From: Halopseudomonas pelagia | GTDB taxonomy: Bacteria; Pseudomonadota; Gammaproteobacteria; Pseudomonadales; Pseudomonadaceae | NCBI RefSeq assembly: GCF_009497895.1 | Contig: NZ_CP033116.1 | Location: forward strand, 2,728,001-2,792,000 | DNA: 64,000 nucleotides | Direction of reading: 5' to 3' | In this document: positions 31,266 to 40,781 of the stretch, piece by piece | How the letters are laid out: every line of letters begins with the position of its first letter | Position numbering within the stretch: the first letter of the stretch is position 1 | Program-made: the position numbers and the translations under genes | Notes under the pieces: model-generated | Database searches by the model: none | Told to the model about the DNA's origin: nothing | Seen by the model: only the letters and a program-made list of their open reading frames with translations

Positions 31266-31761
31266 CCCGGGTTAAGGCCTGAAAAAGACAATCAGCGCCA
31301 GTGTAGTGCGCTTAAAAAAACACTACATGCGCATTGACTTATTGCCGATCAAGTCGCATCATTGCGTCGCTCCCGCTAGCCAGGGGGTCCGAAAGGGCTC
31401 TCCGGATCGGATCCATGAACCATTGGATCGATCAGTGTCTCAACAGCTCACAAGGCCGTTCGACGAGGTTGCGACTGGAACGAAGTTGTCCTGAGGGACG
31501 GGGAAGCGATTTAGCCTCAGTCTGAATGATTGTTTGATTCACTGCTCTACCTGCGGATATATCTGTGTCCGGGGTAATGCATGACACCGCTCATGCTTGG
31601 CAGCCTCGATCATTCACCTGCTCACACCCCCTCCCCTAGTGGATTTCTTTTTTCAGTCCTGTTAAGACACGCTGCGGTGCACCGCCCATGCATAACCTTT
31701 AGCATGTGGGTTTTGGGTGGAAATTTGTGCTCAACCAAACGCAAACCTTGAAGGATTGACC
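31266..31761. other. Long gene-free leader/promoter region of aceA
   Basis: Nearly 500 bases without a supportable gene. It contains a TGTAGTG/CACTACA dyad (31302-31327), a hairpin with 10-base arms GATCGGATCCA/TGGATCGATC (31405-31433, one bulge), and a perfect palindrome GCGGTGCACCGC (31674-31685). The aceA ribosome site GAAGGA is at its right end. A long leader or a small RNA gene is possible but not shown. Confidence 0.5.
31302..31327. promoter_or_regulatory. TGTAGTG-N12-CACTACA dyad upstream of aceA
   Basis: Perfect 7-base arms with a 12-base A-rich spacer. The same TGTAGT/ACTACA half-sites occur upstream of icd with shorter spacing. Shared half-sites at the two genes of the isocitrate branch point suggest one regulator, possibly RccR; spacing differs, so this is tentative. 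Confidence 0.45.
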
Positions 31762-33357
31762 ATGTCAGCTTATCAAAACGACATCAAAGCCGTCGCCGCT
31801 CTGAAAGAATCTGCCGGCAACAGCTGGAGCGCTATCAACCCCGAGTCCGTCGCCCGCATGCGCGCTCAGAACCGTTTCAAAACCGGTCTGGACATTGCCA
31901 AGTACACTGCTGCCATCATGCGCAAAGACATGGCCGAGTACGATGCCGACTCCTCCGTCTACACCCAGTCACTGGGTTGCTGGCACGGCTTCATCGGTCA
32001 GCAGAAGCTGATTTCCATCAAGAAGCACCTGAAGACCACTAACAAGCGCTACCTGTACCTGTCCGGCTGGATGGTTGCAGCGCTGCGTTCCGATTTCGGC
32101 CCGCTGCCTGACCAATCCATGCACGAGAAGACTGCCGTTTCCGGTCTGATCGAAGAGCTGTACACCTTCCTGCGTCAGGCTGACGCCCGTGAACTGGATC
32201 TGCTGTTCATGGATCTGGACGCTGCCCGCGACGCTGGCGACAAGTCCAAGCAGGACGAAGTCCAGGCCAAGATCGACAACTTTGAAACTCACGTAGTGCC
32301 GATCATTGCCGACATCGATGCTGGTTTCGGTAACCCTGAAGCCACTTACCTGCTGGCCAAGAAAATGATCGAAGCGGGTGCTTGCTGCATCCAGATCGAA
32401 AACCAGGTGTCCGACGAGAAGCAGTGCGGTCACCAGGATGGCAAGGTTACCGTTCCCCACGAAGATTTCCTGGCCAAGATCAACGCCGTTCGTTACGCGT
32501 TCCTCGAGCTCGGCGTTGATGATGGCGTGATCGTTGCCCGTACCGATTCCCTGGGTGCCGGCCTGACCAAGCAGATCGCTGTAACCAAAGAGCCAGGCGA
32601 CCTGGGCGACCAGTACAACTCTTTCCTGGATTGCGAAGAAGTATCTGCTGCTGACATGAAGAACGGCGACGTTGTTCTGAACCGTGACGGCAAGCTGCTG
32701 CGTCCCAAGCGTCTGCCAAGCAACCTGTTCCAGTTCCGTGCTGGTACTGGCGAAGATCGCGTTATCCTGGACTGCATCACTTCCCTGCAGAACGGCGCTG
32801 ACCTGCTGTGGATCGAAACCGAGAAGCCGCACGTTGGCCAGATCGCTGCCATGGTTAACCGCATCCGCGAAGTGATTCCGACCGCCAAGCTGGTTTACAA
32901 CAACAGCCCGTCGTTCAACTGGACTCTGAACTTCCGCCAGCAGGTATTCGATAACATGACTGCTGAAGGCAAGGACATGTCCGCTTACGATCGCGCCAAG
33001 CTGATGAGCGTCGATTACGACGAGACTGAACTGGCCCAGATCGCTGATGAGAAGATCCGTACCTTCCAGGCCGATGGCTCACGCGAAGCGGGTATCTTCC
33101 ATCACCTGATCACTCTGCCGACTTACCACACTGCCGCGCTGTCTACCGACAACCTGGCCAAGGGGTACTTCGCAGAGCAAGGCATGCTGGCCTACGTTAA
33201 AGGCGTTCAGCGTCAGGAACTGCGTCAGGGCATCGCCTGCGTCAAGCACCAGAACATGGCTGGCTCCGATATCGGTGACAACCATAAAGAGTACTTCGCT
33301 GGTGAAGCTGCTCTGAAAGCTGGCGGCAAAGACAACACCATGAACCAGTTCGGCTGA
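31762..33357 (+). CDS. aceA: Isocitrate lyase
   Basis: From the ATG at 31762 (GAAGGA upstream) the protein is 531 residues and begins MSAYQNDIKAVAALKES. It is the longer Pseudomonas-type isocitrate lyase, with the catalytic-Cys motif as KQCGHQDGKVTVPHEDF near residue 215 and the DIDAGFGNPEATYLL metal-binding block. It splits isocitrate to glyoxylate and succinate, starting the glyoxylate shunt. Codon choice is strongly biased to C/G-ending major codons, as in highly expressed genes. A textbook terminator follows. Confidence 0.97.
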   Translation: MSAYQNDIKAVAALKESAGNSWSAINPESVARMRAQNRFKTGLDIAKYTAAIMRKDMAEYDADSSVYTQSLGCWHGFIGQQKLISIKKHLKTTNKRYLYLSGWMVAALRSDFGPLPDQSMHEKTAVSGLIEELYTFLRQADARELDLLFMDLDAARDAGDKSKQDEVQAKIDNFETHVVPIIADIDAGFGNPEATYLLAKKMIEAGACCIQIENQVSDEKQCGHQDGKVTVPHEDFLAKINAVRYAFLELGVDDGVIVARTDSLGAGLTKQIAVTKEPGDLGDQYNSFLDCEEVSAADMKNGDVVLNRDGKLLRPKRLPSNLFQFRAGTGEDRVILDCITSLQNGADLLWIETEKPHVGQIAAMVNRIREVIPTAKLVYNNSPSFNWTLNFRQQVFDNMTAEGKDMSAYDRAKLMSVDYDETELAQIADEKIRTFQADGSREAGIFHHLITLPTYHTAALSTDNLAKGYFAEQGMLAYVKGVQRQELRQGIACVKHQNMAGSDIGDNHKEYFAGEAALKAGGKDNTMNQFG

Positions 33358-33385
33358 TAGCTGCGCACGTTGGGTGTTTAAAGAG

Positions 33386-33410
33386 GGCCACCTTCGGGTG
33401 GCCTTTTTTT
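33386..33410 (+). terminator. Rho-independent terminator of aceA
   Basis: GGCCACC, tetraloop TTCG, GGTGGCC and seven T residues. Confidence 0.95.
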
Positions 33411-33543
33411 GTGCCAGTTATCAGCTCCTGCTGTCTGCCCATAGCGGTCTCAAGTACAATGCGCCCTCCCTCACGCCTGCCCTCACCTTCCCACCTTCCC
33501 GGGGAGCATGTGGCACCATTAACGTCGTAACAGGTTTAACAGC

Positions 33544-33993
33544 ATGGCACGCCTTACCCTCGAGTTTCCTGACAATCAGTTCTATTTCACTACACAGCTT
33601 ACCGTCCGCATTACCGACATCAATGCGGGCAAGCACCTGGCGAATGACTCAATGGTATCGATGATCTCCGAAGCTCGCGCTCGTTTTCTGTATCAGTTCG
33701 GTATTGAAGAGGTCAGCGACAAGGATACCGGCATTATTGTCACCGACCTGGCCACCACTTATAAGCGCGAAGCTTTTGCCCGCGATGCGCTGATCTTTGA
33801 AGTCGGCATGATGGATCTGAACAAGTATGGCGGGGACATCATCTTTCGCATCACCAAGGCCATTGGTGGCGAACTGGTCGCTCTGGCCAAGTCGGGATTC
33901 GTTTTCTATGACTTCACCACCTCCAAGGTAACCCCCATGCCGGATGACTTTCGCTTCCGCTTCCCTGGCGTGAATTACATTCATAACGGCTGA
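33544..33993 (+). CDS. Acyl-CoA thioesterase-like hotdog protein (4HBT)
   Basis: The 149-residue protein has the 4HBT hotdog pattern: VRITDINAGKHLANDSMVSMISEARARFLYQFG, in which D-x-N-x-x-x-H-x-x-N is the usual helix-start motif, then TDLATTYKREAFARDALIFEVGM. Relatives hydrolyse acyl-CoA thioesters; the substrate is not readable. Only a weak ribosome site is seen. A shared terminator separates it from oprF. Confidence 0.85.
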   Translation: MARLTLEFPDNQFYFTTQLTVRITDINAGKHLANDSMVSMISEARARFLYQFGIEEVSDKDTGIIVTDLATTYKREAFARDALIFEVGMMDLNKYGGDIIFRITKAIGGELVALAKSGFVFYDFTTSKVTPMPDDFRFRFPGVNYIHNG

Positions 33994-34025
33994 TATTGAA
34001 CGTGCTGGTTAAACAGCAGGTATAA

Positions 34026-34051
34026 AAAAACCCGGCCGAAGCCGGGTTTTT
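34026..34051. terminator. Bidirectional terminator between the thioesterase gene and oprF
   Basis: AAAAACCCGGC, loop CGAA, GCCGGGTTTTT; an 11-bp stem with T-runs on both strands. Confidence 0.95.
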
Positions 34052-34071
34052 CTTAAGCTAAGCAGTCGTTA

Positions 34072-35034
34072 TTAACGAACTTCTACTTCAGCTTCTACTT
34101 CAGCTTCTACGCGACGGTTCATGGCACGGCCATCATCAGTCTCGTTATCAGCAATCGGACGGGCTTCGCCGTAACCGACAGAGCTAACGCGCGAGGAGTC
34201 AACACCTTCGCTGATCAGAGCTTCACGGACCGAATTGGCACGACGCTCGGACAGGTTCTGGTTGTAGCTGTCGCTACCGACGGAGTCAGTGTGACCTTCA
34301 ACAGTAGTAGTTACTGAAGGATAAGTCTTCATGAACTCGGCCAGGCTCTGAATGTCATTGCGGTATTCAGGGCGGATGGAGTCACGATCGAAATCGAACT
34401 TAACATCCAGCTCAACACGGACCGACTGCATTTCTGGCTCTGGCTGTGGAGCCGGAGCAGGTGCAGGGGCTGGTGCAGGAGCCGCTTGAGCAACAGGAGC
34501 TGCAGCGCCACCGAAGTTCAGGCCAAGGCCAACGCCAGCGGACCATTCGGTGTTCTTGCTATCAATGCCGTACAGAGCATCAACACCGGCTTTAACGAAG
34601 AAGTTCTCGCTCAGGTAGTTCTTGATACCAACACCGGCCATAGCCATGGTGGTACGATCGCGCTGGCTAGTGCCAACCTGATCCAGTTCCTGATGGCCGA
34701 AACCGCCGGAGATGTAAGGACGGATGTTGCTCTGACCGAAGTGGTAAACAGCTTCAACCGCCATCAGGCGACCGTCGATGTCTTCACCGGTAGCATCATC
34801 TTCAAGGTTTTTGTATGTACCCAGGTTAACGTTCAGCAGGACGTCATCAGTCAGAAAGTAACCAATGCCACCGCCCACCAGAGTACCGTCGCTCATGTCA
34901 CGGTAGCTGTCTGTGAAGTAGCGATCAGCAAACGCCTCAACTTCAACGGAACCGGCGCTCTGAGCCATGACCGGCAAGGCAGAAGCAGCGACAACGGCAC
35001 CAACAACAATACCCAAAGTGTTTTTCAATTTCAT
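34072..35034 (-). CDS. oprF: Major outer-membrane porin OprF (OmpA family)
   Basis: The 320-residue protein has a signal peptide (cleaved after VMAQ region, about residue 24), an N-terminal 8-strand OprF barrel (to about 176), an Ala-Pro repeat linker, and a C-terminal OmpA peptidoglycan-binding domain with TVEGHTDSVGSDSYNQNLSERRA. It anchors the outer membrane to the cell wall and forms a slow porin. It is shorter than P. aeruginosa OprF (about 350) and has no cysteine, so the disulfide loop of that protein is missing. The C-terminus ends in an EAEVEAEVEV repeat. sigX lies directly upstream, the conserved arrangement. Confidence 0.96.
   Translation of the reverse strand: MKLKNTLGIVVGAVVAASALPVMAQSAGSVEVEAFADRYFTDSYRDMSDGTLVGGGIGYFLTDDVLLNVNLGTYKNLEDDATGEDIDGRLMAVEAVYHFGQSNIRPYISGGFGHQELDQVGTSQRDRTTMAMAGVGIKNYLSENFFVKAGVDALYGIDSKNTEWSAGVGLGLNFGGAAAPVAQAAPAPAPAPAPAPQPEPEMQSVRVELDVKFDFDRDSIRPEYRNDIQSLAEFMKTYPSVTTTVEGHTDSVGSDSYNQNLSERRANSVREALISEGVDSSRVSSVGYGEARPIADNETDDGRAMNRRVEAEVEAEVEVR
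34080..34110. repeat. 12-bp tandem repeat at the 3' end of oprF
   Basis: The unit CTTCTACTTCAG occurs 2.6 times head to tail and encodes the EAEV repeats at the OprF C-terminus. Repeats of this kind can vary in copy number by slippage without breaking frame. Confidence 0.8.
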
Positions 35035-35136
35035 CTGTAAATCCCCATCAAATCCATATTAGGACGTTAACTTGCGCAAAACTCCCGGTAAGTATAACAG
35101 AAAACTGAGAATGCAAGTATATATGTTTAAAAACGA

Positions 35137-35733
35137 CTAAAAGGGGTTGTCTATGCTTTTACGTAATTTCTCAAGCGCCCTTTTATAACGCATTTTTGTC
35201 GCGCTTAGCCCCATATGCATAATGTCAGCTATTTCCTGAAATTCCAGTTCGGCCACAAATCGCAGCACCAGGATCTCTCGATCTACCTGATTTACATGGA
35301 CCAGCCAGCGATCAAGGCTGGCCCGGTCCGTGACAATATTTATGGAACTTTCTACAACTTCTTCGCTCTCGTCCTGATCCAGACTTAACGCATCCATTAA
35401 ACGCCTTTTGCGTTTCTCTTTGCGGTACTGCGTTATACATTCGTTGTAAGTAATGCTGTACAACCAGGTTTTGAATTTGGCTTTACCCTCAAACTGACGC
35501 AATCCATGTAATACCTTGAGCATCACTTCCTGGCAAACGTCGTCCGCATCGCGGTCATTGCCCAGATACCGTGCGCAGACATTGAACAGAGTGCGCTGGT
35601 AGCGGCGCATCAACTCTTCATAAGCCACCGTGGTATGCAACAACTCCCGATTGGCCCTGGCGACCAATTCTTCGTCCGTAAGCTCGGCGGGATTGTAACG
35701 GGTTGTCTGGTGTGGGTTAGTCAATGTGCGCAA
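35137..35733 (-). CDS. sigX: ECF RNA polymerase sigma factor SigX
   Basis: The 198-residue protein has region 2 (AYEELMRRYQRTLFNVCARYLGNDRDADDVCQEVMLKV, then FEGKAKFKTWLYSITYNECI) and region 4 (DREILVLRFVAELEFQEIADIMHMGLSATKMRYKRAL), the SigX pattern. SigX drives oprF and membrane-lipid genes under cell-wall stress; no anti-sigma factor is known for it and none lies here. No ATG fits the start: TTG at 35733 or TTG at 35724 (spaced better from GGTGA) are the options, so translation may be weak. Confidence 0.94.
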   Translation of the reverse strand: MRTLTNPHQTTRYNPAELTDEELVARANRELLHTTVAYEELMRRYQRTLFNVCARYLGNDRDADDVCQEVMLKVLHGLRQFEGKAKFKTWLYSITYNECITQYRKEKRKRRLMDALSLDQDESEEVVESSINIVTDRASLDRWLVHVNQVDREILVLRFVAELEFQEIADIMHMGLSATKMRYKRALEKLRKSIDNPF

Positions 35734-35761
35734 TCACCAAAGTAGACCAGGACCGGCAGCA

Positions 35762-36583
35762 TTAGCGCGAAACGCGTTGGGCTATCAGCGTGCGATTGGC
35801 GACAGAGACGATCTGCCCATCATCGTCGAGCAACTGGGTTTTCACTGTGCCGATTTCTTCAATCACACCTTCCAGCTCGTCCATCTTGATGCGATCGCCC
35901 ACATGATAGAGCTCGCGGACATAGATCCCGGCAATGATCTGGCTGACCATTTCCCGGCTCCCCAGGCCCAACGCTAACGCGGCAGCTGCGCCGAAGGAGA
36001 CCAGTACTATAGCGATAACGGTGTTGAGCAGCGCGGTTTCAATCTGCAACTGCCCGATTGCCAGAGATACGGTAATGATCACCAACAGGCCCTGCACGAA
36101 GCGCCCAAGCCCGCTGGCGTAATCGACACCGACACTTTCTGCTGCTCCGCGAACCACGCCGCTGACCAGGTGGGAAAGCAACAAGCCGGCGAGCAGGATC
36201 AAGGCCGCCCCCACTACCTTCGGCAGATACAGCGTAAATATGTCCAGCGTCGCCGAGACCCGGGCCAGACCAAGTGACTCGGCTGCAGAGACAATAAAGG
36301 TCAGTACAATGAACCAGTAGACCACCTTGCCAACGACAGTCGACATGGGAGCGTTGATGCCAATGCGCTTGAGCATCTTGTTTACGCCCGCCCCGGTCAT
36401 CAGGCGGTCCAGGCCCAACTTAGCCAGACCTTTGCTCAGCAGCGTGTCCACGACCTTGGCGATGACAAAGCCGAGCAGGACAATAAACAAGGCTGCTATC
36501 AGGTTGGGTATAAAGGCTGCGATCTTGTTCCATAGCGTCGCCATGGCGCCTACAAAGCTCTGACTCCAGATATCCAATTCCAT
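35762..36583 (-). CDS. cmpX: Mechanosensitive ion channel family protein CmpX
   Basis: The 273-residue membrane protein has about four hydrophobic segments, the conserved TM-helix repeats with LSKGLAKLGLDRLMTGAGVNKM, and a small MscS-like beta domain near the C-terminus (VRELYHVGDRIKMDELEGVIEEIGTVKTQLLDDDGQIVSV ANR). P. aeruginosa CmpX is a cytoplasmic-membrane protein of the same locus whose loss switches on SigX. It follows cfrX by two bases and precedes sigX by 28 bases. Confidence 0.93.
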   Translation of the reverse strand: MELDIWSQSFVGAMATLWNKIAAFIPNLIAALFIVLLGFVIAKVVDTLLSKGLAKLGLDRLMTGAGVNKMLKRIGINAPMSTVVGKVVYWFIVLTFIVSAAESLGLARVSATLDIFTLYLPKVVGAALILLAGLLLSHLVSGVVRGAAESVGVDYASGLGRFVQGLLVIITVSLAIGQLQIETALLNTVIAIVLVSFGAAAALALGLGSREMVSQIIAGIYVRELYHVGDRIKMDELEGVIEEIGTVKTQLLDDDGQIVSVANRTLIAQRVSR

Positions 36584-36585
36584 GA

Positions 36586-36855
36586 TCAGCTCTTCTCTTG
36601 TGATTCAGGTGTGACTAAATGATCGTCCACTGCGCGCCGACTAACAGGCCGCGAATGTTTCATTGCCCGCGCGCCTCCTTCGGAGAGCACCCATCCCCAA
36701 TGCGCAAACAGATTGATCAAGTCAAAAAAACCGGCGCGCATGTGGGCTTTATGCAGGACCCGGTCAAGGCGATGCGCGTCAACCGGTGTAGATGTGTCGG
36801 CTTCAGCGCGCATCAATTCGCGCAGCCGGCTTTCGATAGGATCTTCCATCATCAC
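36586..36855 (-). CDS. cfrX: Small protein CfrX (CrfX)
   Basis: The 89-residue soluble protein (DPIESRLRELMRAEADT..., GFFDLINLFAHWGWVLSEGGARAMKHSRP) corresponds by sequence shape and position to CfrX/CrfX, encoded before cmpX in Pseudomonas. Its function is unknown; it is co-expressed with cmpX and tied to envelope stress. GGAGG lies right before three consecutive ATG codons. Confidence 0.85.
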   Translation of the reverse strand: MMMEDPIESRLRELMRAEADTSTPVDAHRLDRVLHKAHMRAGFFDLINLFAHWGWVLSEGGARAMKHSRPVSRRAVDDHLVTPESQEKS

Positions 36856-36889
36856 CTCCGCTAGGTCGGGTTACCTGGTTTGGACGCAC

Positions 36890-36942
36890 GGAGGCGACAG
36901 AATGTCACCTCCCTGACGGCAGGTGACATATCTGCTGTCAGG
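36890..36942 (-). other. Two adjacent hairpins between rraA and cfrX
   Basis: Hairpin one pairs GGAGGTGACA with TGTCGCCTCC (minus strand) over loop TTC. Hairpin two pairs CCTGACAGCAG with CTGCCGTCAGG (one mismatch) and contains the rraA stop codon. Neither has a T-run. They probably end or protect the ppsA-rraA message and insulate it from the cfrX promoter. Confidence 0.55.
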
Positions 36943-37423
36943 AAGGCATTTCCAGTGCTTGCGCGGACACCACAATGCCGTTGTTATCGGCGTACACAAA
37001 CTCGCCGGGGCGGAACGTCACGCCAGCGAAGGTCACCACTACGTTAAGGTCACCAATGCCGCGCTTGTCGGTTTTCATCGGATGGCTGGCCAGCGCCTGA
37101 ATCCCCACCGGGGTTTGCGCCAGTACGTCCACATCACGCACGCAGCCATAGACGATAATGCCTTCCCAGCCATTCTTGGCAGCCTTCTCCGCAAGCATGT
37201 CGCCGAGCAGTGCTCGCCGCAGCGAGCCACCGCCATCAACCACCATGACCTTGCCACGGCCATCCTGATCGACCTGCTCCTTGACCACAGAGTTGTCTTC
37301 AAAACATTTGACCGTGACAATCTGGCCACCAAAGGAGTCATGGCCACCGAAGTTGCTGAACATCGGCTCTACCACCGCAACATCCGGATAGGCGTCACAC
37401 AGATCGGGGGTAACATAATGCAT
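36938..37423 (-). CDS. rraA: Ribonuclease E activity regulator RraA
   Basis: The 161-residue protein starts [14 protein letters not shown], with GAGGAG upstream; five more in-frame codons upstream are not family-like. [30 protein letters not shown] and [24 protein letters not shown] are RraA signatures. RraA trimers bind RNase E and inhibit it; related folds are aldolases. The ppsA stop lies at its start, so the two are likely co-translated. Confidence 0.95.
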   Translation of the reverse strand: MHYVTPDLCDAYPDVAVVEPMFSNFGGHDSFGGQIVTVKCFEDNSVVKEQVDQDGRGKVMVVDGGGSLRRALLGDMLAEKAAKNGWEGIIVYGCVRDVDVLAQTPVGIQALASHPMKTDKRGIGDLNVVVTFAGVTFRPGEFVYADNNGIVVSAQALEMPS

Positions 37424-37424
37424 G

Positions 37425-39803
37425 TCAACTCTCCTCAAGGGCGTTTTCTGACAGGAAGAACCAGGTATCCATGACCGAGTCGGGGTTCAGCGAGACGCTT
37501 TCGATGCTCTGCTGCATCAGCCAACGGGCGAGATCGGGATGGTCGGATGGACCCTGCCCGCAAATCCCGATGTACTTGTCCGCAGCGAGGCAAGCTGAAA
37601 TCGCCATGGCCAGCAGCTTCTTGACCGCTGCATTACGCTCGTCGAACAGGTGAGCGATGATGCCGGAATCACGATCCAGACCCAGTGTGAGCTGGGTCAG
37701 GTCATTGGAGCCAATCGAAAATCCATCGAAGTGCTCAAGAAACTCTTCGGCCAGCAACGCATTGGCAGGAAGCTCGCACATCATGATCAGTCGCAGACCA
37801 TTTTCACCGCGTTTGAGGCCATTCTCGGCAAGCAGCTCAACTACCTGCTTGGCTTCGCCGACGGTACGCACGAAGGGCACCATGATTTCGACGTTAGTGA
37901 GGCCCATGACGTCGCGCACATATTTCATCGCGCGGCATTCCAGCTCGAAGCAGTCGCGGAAGGTATCGCTGATATAACGCGACGCGCCGCGGAAGCCGAG
38001 CATCGGGTTCTCTTCTTCCGGCTCGTACAAGCGACCGCCAATCAGGTTGGCATATTCATTCGACTTGAAGTCGGAAAGCCGGACGATGACCTTCTTTGGC
38101 CAGAATGCAGCGGCCAGCGTGCTAATGCCTTCGACCAGCTTTTCGACATAGAAGCCGACCGGATCATCGTAGCCGGCGATACGTTTTTCGACACTGTCGC
38201 GCACATCTGCAGGCAGGCTGTCGAAATTCAGCAAGGCTTTGGGATGCACGCCAATCATGCGGTTGATGATGAATTCCAGGCGTGCCAGACCCACGCCTTC
38301 GTTAGGCAGGTTGGCAAAATCAAAGGCGCGATCCGGATTACCGACGTTCATCATGATTTTGAACGGCAGGTCAGGCATGGCGTCGACGCTGTTAGTGCGG
38401 ATGTCGAAAGACAGTTGGCCGGAGTAGATCATGCCGGTGTCACCTTCAGCACAGGAGACAGTCACTTCCTGACCATCGCGCAATTCGGAAGTGGCGTTAC
38501 CGGTACCCACTACCGCAGGAATACCCAGCTCACGAGCGATAATCGCCGCATGGCAGGTACGGCCGCCGCGGTTGGTCACGATAGCGCTGGCGCGTTTCAT
38601 GACCGGCTCCCAATCGGGATCAGTCATATCGGAGACCAGCACATCACCGGGCTGGACCTTGTCCATTTCGCTGACGTTGTGGATGATCCGCACTCGCCCT
38701 GCGCCAATACGCTGGCCGATGGCACGACCTTCCACCAGAACTTCGCCCTTTTCCTTGAGCAGGTAGCGTTCCATGACGTTGACGTTGTTGCGGCTCTTGA
38801 CCGTTTCGGGGCGCGCCTGGACGATATACAGCTGGTTGTCGTCACCGTCTTTGGCCCACTCGATATCCATCGGCCGACCATAATGTTTCTCGATGATCAG
38901 CGCCTGGCGGGACAAGTTGGTGACTTCCTCATCACTCAGGCAGAAACGTGAGCGCTCTTCCTTGTCGACATCCACCGTCTTGACCGAGCGACCGGCACTG
39001 GCGACTTCGCCATAGATCATCTTGATTGCTTTGCTGCCCAGATTGCGACGCAGAATGGCCGGGCGACCTGCTTCGAGGGTGGGCTTATGAACATAGAACT
39101 CGTCAGGGTTGACTGCGCCCTGCACTACCGTTTCACCCAAACCGTAGGCGCCGGTGATAAACACCACGTCACGGAAACCGGATTCGGTATCCAAGGTAAA
39201 CATGACGCCAGCAGTACCGGTTTCCGAGCGAACCATGCGCTGCACGCCAGCCGACAAGGCGACCAGTTTGTGGTCGAAGCCCTGGTGCACGCGGTAGGCA
39301 ATGGCACGATCATTAAACAGCGAGGCAAACACTTCCTTGGCCGCGCGGATCACATTGTCCACACCGCGTATATTAAGGAAGGTTTCCTGCTGGCCGGCAA
39401 AGGAGGCGTCCGGAAGATCTTCAGCGGTGGCGGAAGAGCGCACGGCTACGGCGAGATTGTCATTACCGTTGGACAGCTCGGCAAAGGCAGTACGGATTGC
39501 CTGATCCAGTGCGTCAGGGAACGGTGCTTCCATCACCCACTCGCGGATCTGTGCTCCGGTACGGGCCAGCGCATTCACATCTTCCACATCCAGCGCATCA
39601 AGCGCGGCATGGATGCGTTCGTTCAGACCACTTTGTTCCAGAAATTCGCGGTAGGCTTCAGCCGTGGTGGCAAAACCGCCGGGGACAGAAACACCGGCGT
39701 GGGCCAGGTTGCTGATCATTTCGCCAAGGGACGCGTTCTTGCCGCCTACCCGCTCGACGTCATCAACGCCCAGATGCTCGAAGGACACTACGTACTCTAA
39801 CAA
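37425..39803 (-). CDS. ppsA: Phosphoenolpyruvate synthase
   Basis: I place the start at TTG 39803 ([12 protein letters not shown]), which has GGAGAG 7 bases upstream and matches the usual PpsA N-terminus; this gives 792 residues. Domains are an N-terminal ATP-grasp module ([12 protein letters not shown]...), the central swivelling domain with phospho-His in [17 protein letters not shown] (about residue 425), and a C-terminal TIM barrel with [11 protein letters not shown]. It makes PEP from pyruvate and ATP for gluconeogenesis. The divergent ppsR encodes its regulator. Confidence 0.97.
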   Translation of the reverse strand: MLEYVVSFEHLGVDDVERVGGKNASLGEMISNLAHAGVSVPGGFATTAEAYREFLEQSGLNERIHAALDALDVEDVNALARTGAQIREWVMEAPFPDALDQAIRTAFAELSNGNDNLAVAVRSSATAEDLPDASFAGQQETFLNIRGVDNVIRAAKEVFASLFNDRAIAYRVHQGFDHKLVALSAGVQRMVRSETGTAGVMFTLDTESGFRDVVFITGAYGLGETVVQGAVNPDEFYVHKPTLEAGRPAILRRNLGSKAIKMIYGEVASAGRSVKTVDVDKEERSRFCLSDEEVTNLSRQALIIEKHYGRPMDIEWAKDGDDNQLYIVQARPETVKSRNNVNVMERYLLKEKGEVLVEGRAIGQRIGAGRVRIIHNVSEMDKVQPGDVLVSDMTDPDWEPVMKRASAIVTNRGGRTCHAAIIARELGIPAVVGTGNATSELRDGQEVTVSCAEGDTGMIYSGQLSFDIRTNSVDAMPDLPFKIMMNVGNPDRAFDFANLPNEGVGLARLEFIINRMIGVHPKALLNFDSLPADVRDSVEKRIAGYDDPVGFYVEKLVEGISTLAAAFWPKKVIVRLSDFKSNEYANLIGGRLYEPEEENPMLGFRGASRYISDTFRDCFELECRAMKYVRDVMGLTNVEIMVPFVRTVGEAKQVVELLAENGLKRGENGLRLIMMCELPANALLAEEFLEHFDGFSIGSNDLTQLTLGLDRDSGIIAHLFDERNAAVKKLLAMAISACLAADKYIGICGQGPSDHPDLARWLMQQSIESVSLNPDSVMDTWFFLSENALEES

Positions 39804-39955
39804 GGTGATCTCTCCGTAAATCAATGAATTTTAGCTCCGCCGGATGGCGGTATCTGGCCTGTCTGACACAAATGCGCCACAATGCCGGCACAGAGACCAG
39901 CTTGGCGCTTTACTTGCCAGCTGCACTCAGCCACTGACATCTTAAGGCTTCACGC

Positions 39956-40774
39956 ATGAAACGCACCGCTTTTTTCATTTCCGATGGCACAGGCATTACC
40001 GCCGAAACACTGGGTCAGAGTCTGCTGTCTCAATTCGAGAACATCGAATTCATCAAGCTGATCAGACCCTACGTTGATACCGTCGAAAAAGCGCGGAACA
40101 TGGTACAACAAATCAATGCAGCTGCCGAGCGTGACGGTGAGCGGCCGATCATTTTTGACACCGTGGTCAACCGTGAGATCCGTGCGGAGCTGGCCAGTTG
40201 CAACGGCTACATGATCGATATTTTTGCCACCTTCCTCGCTCCACTTGAGCAGGAGCTGGGCGACGGATCGTCCTATTCAGTCGGCAAGTCCCACTCTATC
40301 CAGCACAATCATCATTATCAGGATCGCATTGATGCGGTGCATTTTGCGATGGACAATGACGATGGCGCCCGGACCCAACAATATGACAACGCCGATATCA
40401 TTCTGGTCGGCGTATCGCGTTGCGGCAAGACACCCACCTGTATCTATCTGGCTCTGCAATACGGCATCCGCGCTGCGAACTATCCACTGACTGAAGACGA
40501 CATGGAGCGGCTGCAACTGCCGCCGGCCCTCAAGCAGCACAAGGAAAAGCTCTTCGGGCTGACCATCGACCCCGAACGTCTGGCGAGTATCCGTGAGCAA
40601 CGTCGCCCCAACAGTCGCTATGCCAGCTTCGCCCAATGCGAATTTGAAGTGCGCGAAGTAGAGAACCTGTTCCGCCGGGAAAATATCTCCTACGTTAATT
40701 CCACTACTTTTTCCGTAGAAGAAATATCCGCGAAAATCCTGGTGCAGATGGGTATCGAGCGTCGACTTAAATAA
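39956..40774 (+). CDS. ppsR: PEP synthase regulatory protein PpsR (bifunctional kinase/pyrophosphorylase)
   Basis: The 272-residue DUF299 protein starts [19 protein letters not shown] and has the P-loop-like block [30 protein letters not shown] near residue 145. The family switches PpsA off by ADP-dependent phosphorylation and back on by phosphate-dependent removal. It is divergent from ppsA, as in most proteobacteria. Confidence 0.96.
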   Translation: MKRTAFFISDGTGITAETLGQSLLSQFENIEFIKLIRPYVDTVEKARNMVQQINAAAERDGERPIIFDTVVNREIRAELASCNGYMIDIFATFLAPLEQELGDGSSYSVGKSHSIQHNHHYQDRIDAVHFAMDNDDGARTQQYDNADIILVGVSRCGKTPTCIYLALQYGIRAANYPLTEDDMERLQLPPALKQHKEKLFGLTIDPERLASIREQRRPNSRYASFAQCEFEVREVENLFRRENISYVNSTTFSVEEISAKILVQMGIERRLK

Positions 40775-40781
40775 ACGCCCG

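Noticed and set aside
31301..31327. Terminator of the secretin-N gene
   Set aside because: The dyad has its A-run in the loop and no T-run after it; a regulator site is more likely.
34440..34500. Low-complexity GGAGCAGGTGCAG-type repeat as mobile or CRISPR-like repeat
   Set aside because: It encodes the Ala-Pro linker of OprF and has no spacer structure.
37650..38951. 433-codon plus-strand frame antisense to ppsA
   Set aside because: ppsA is intact and family-matching on the other strand; the long antisense frame is a codon-bias shadow.
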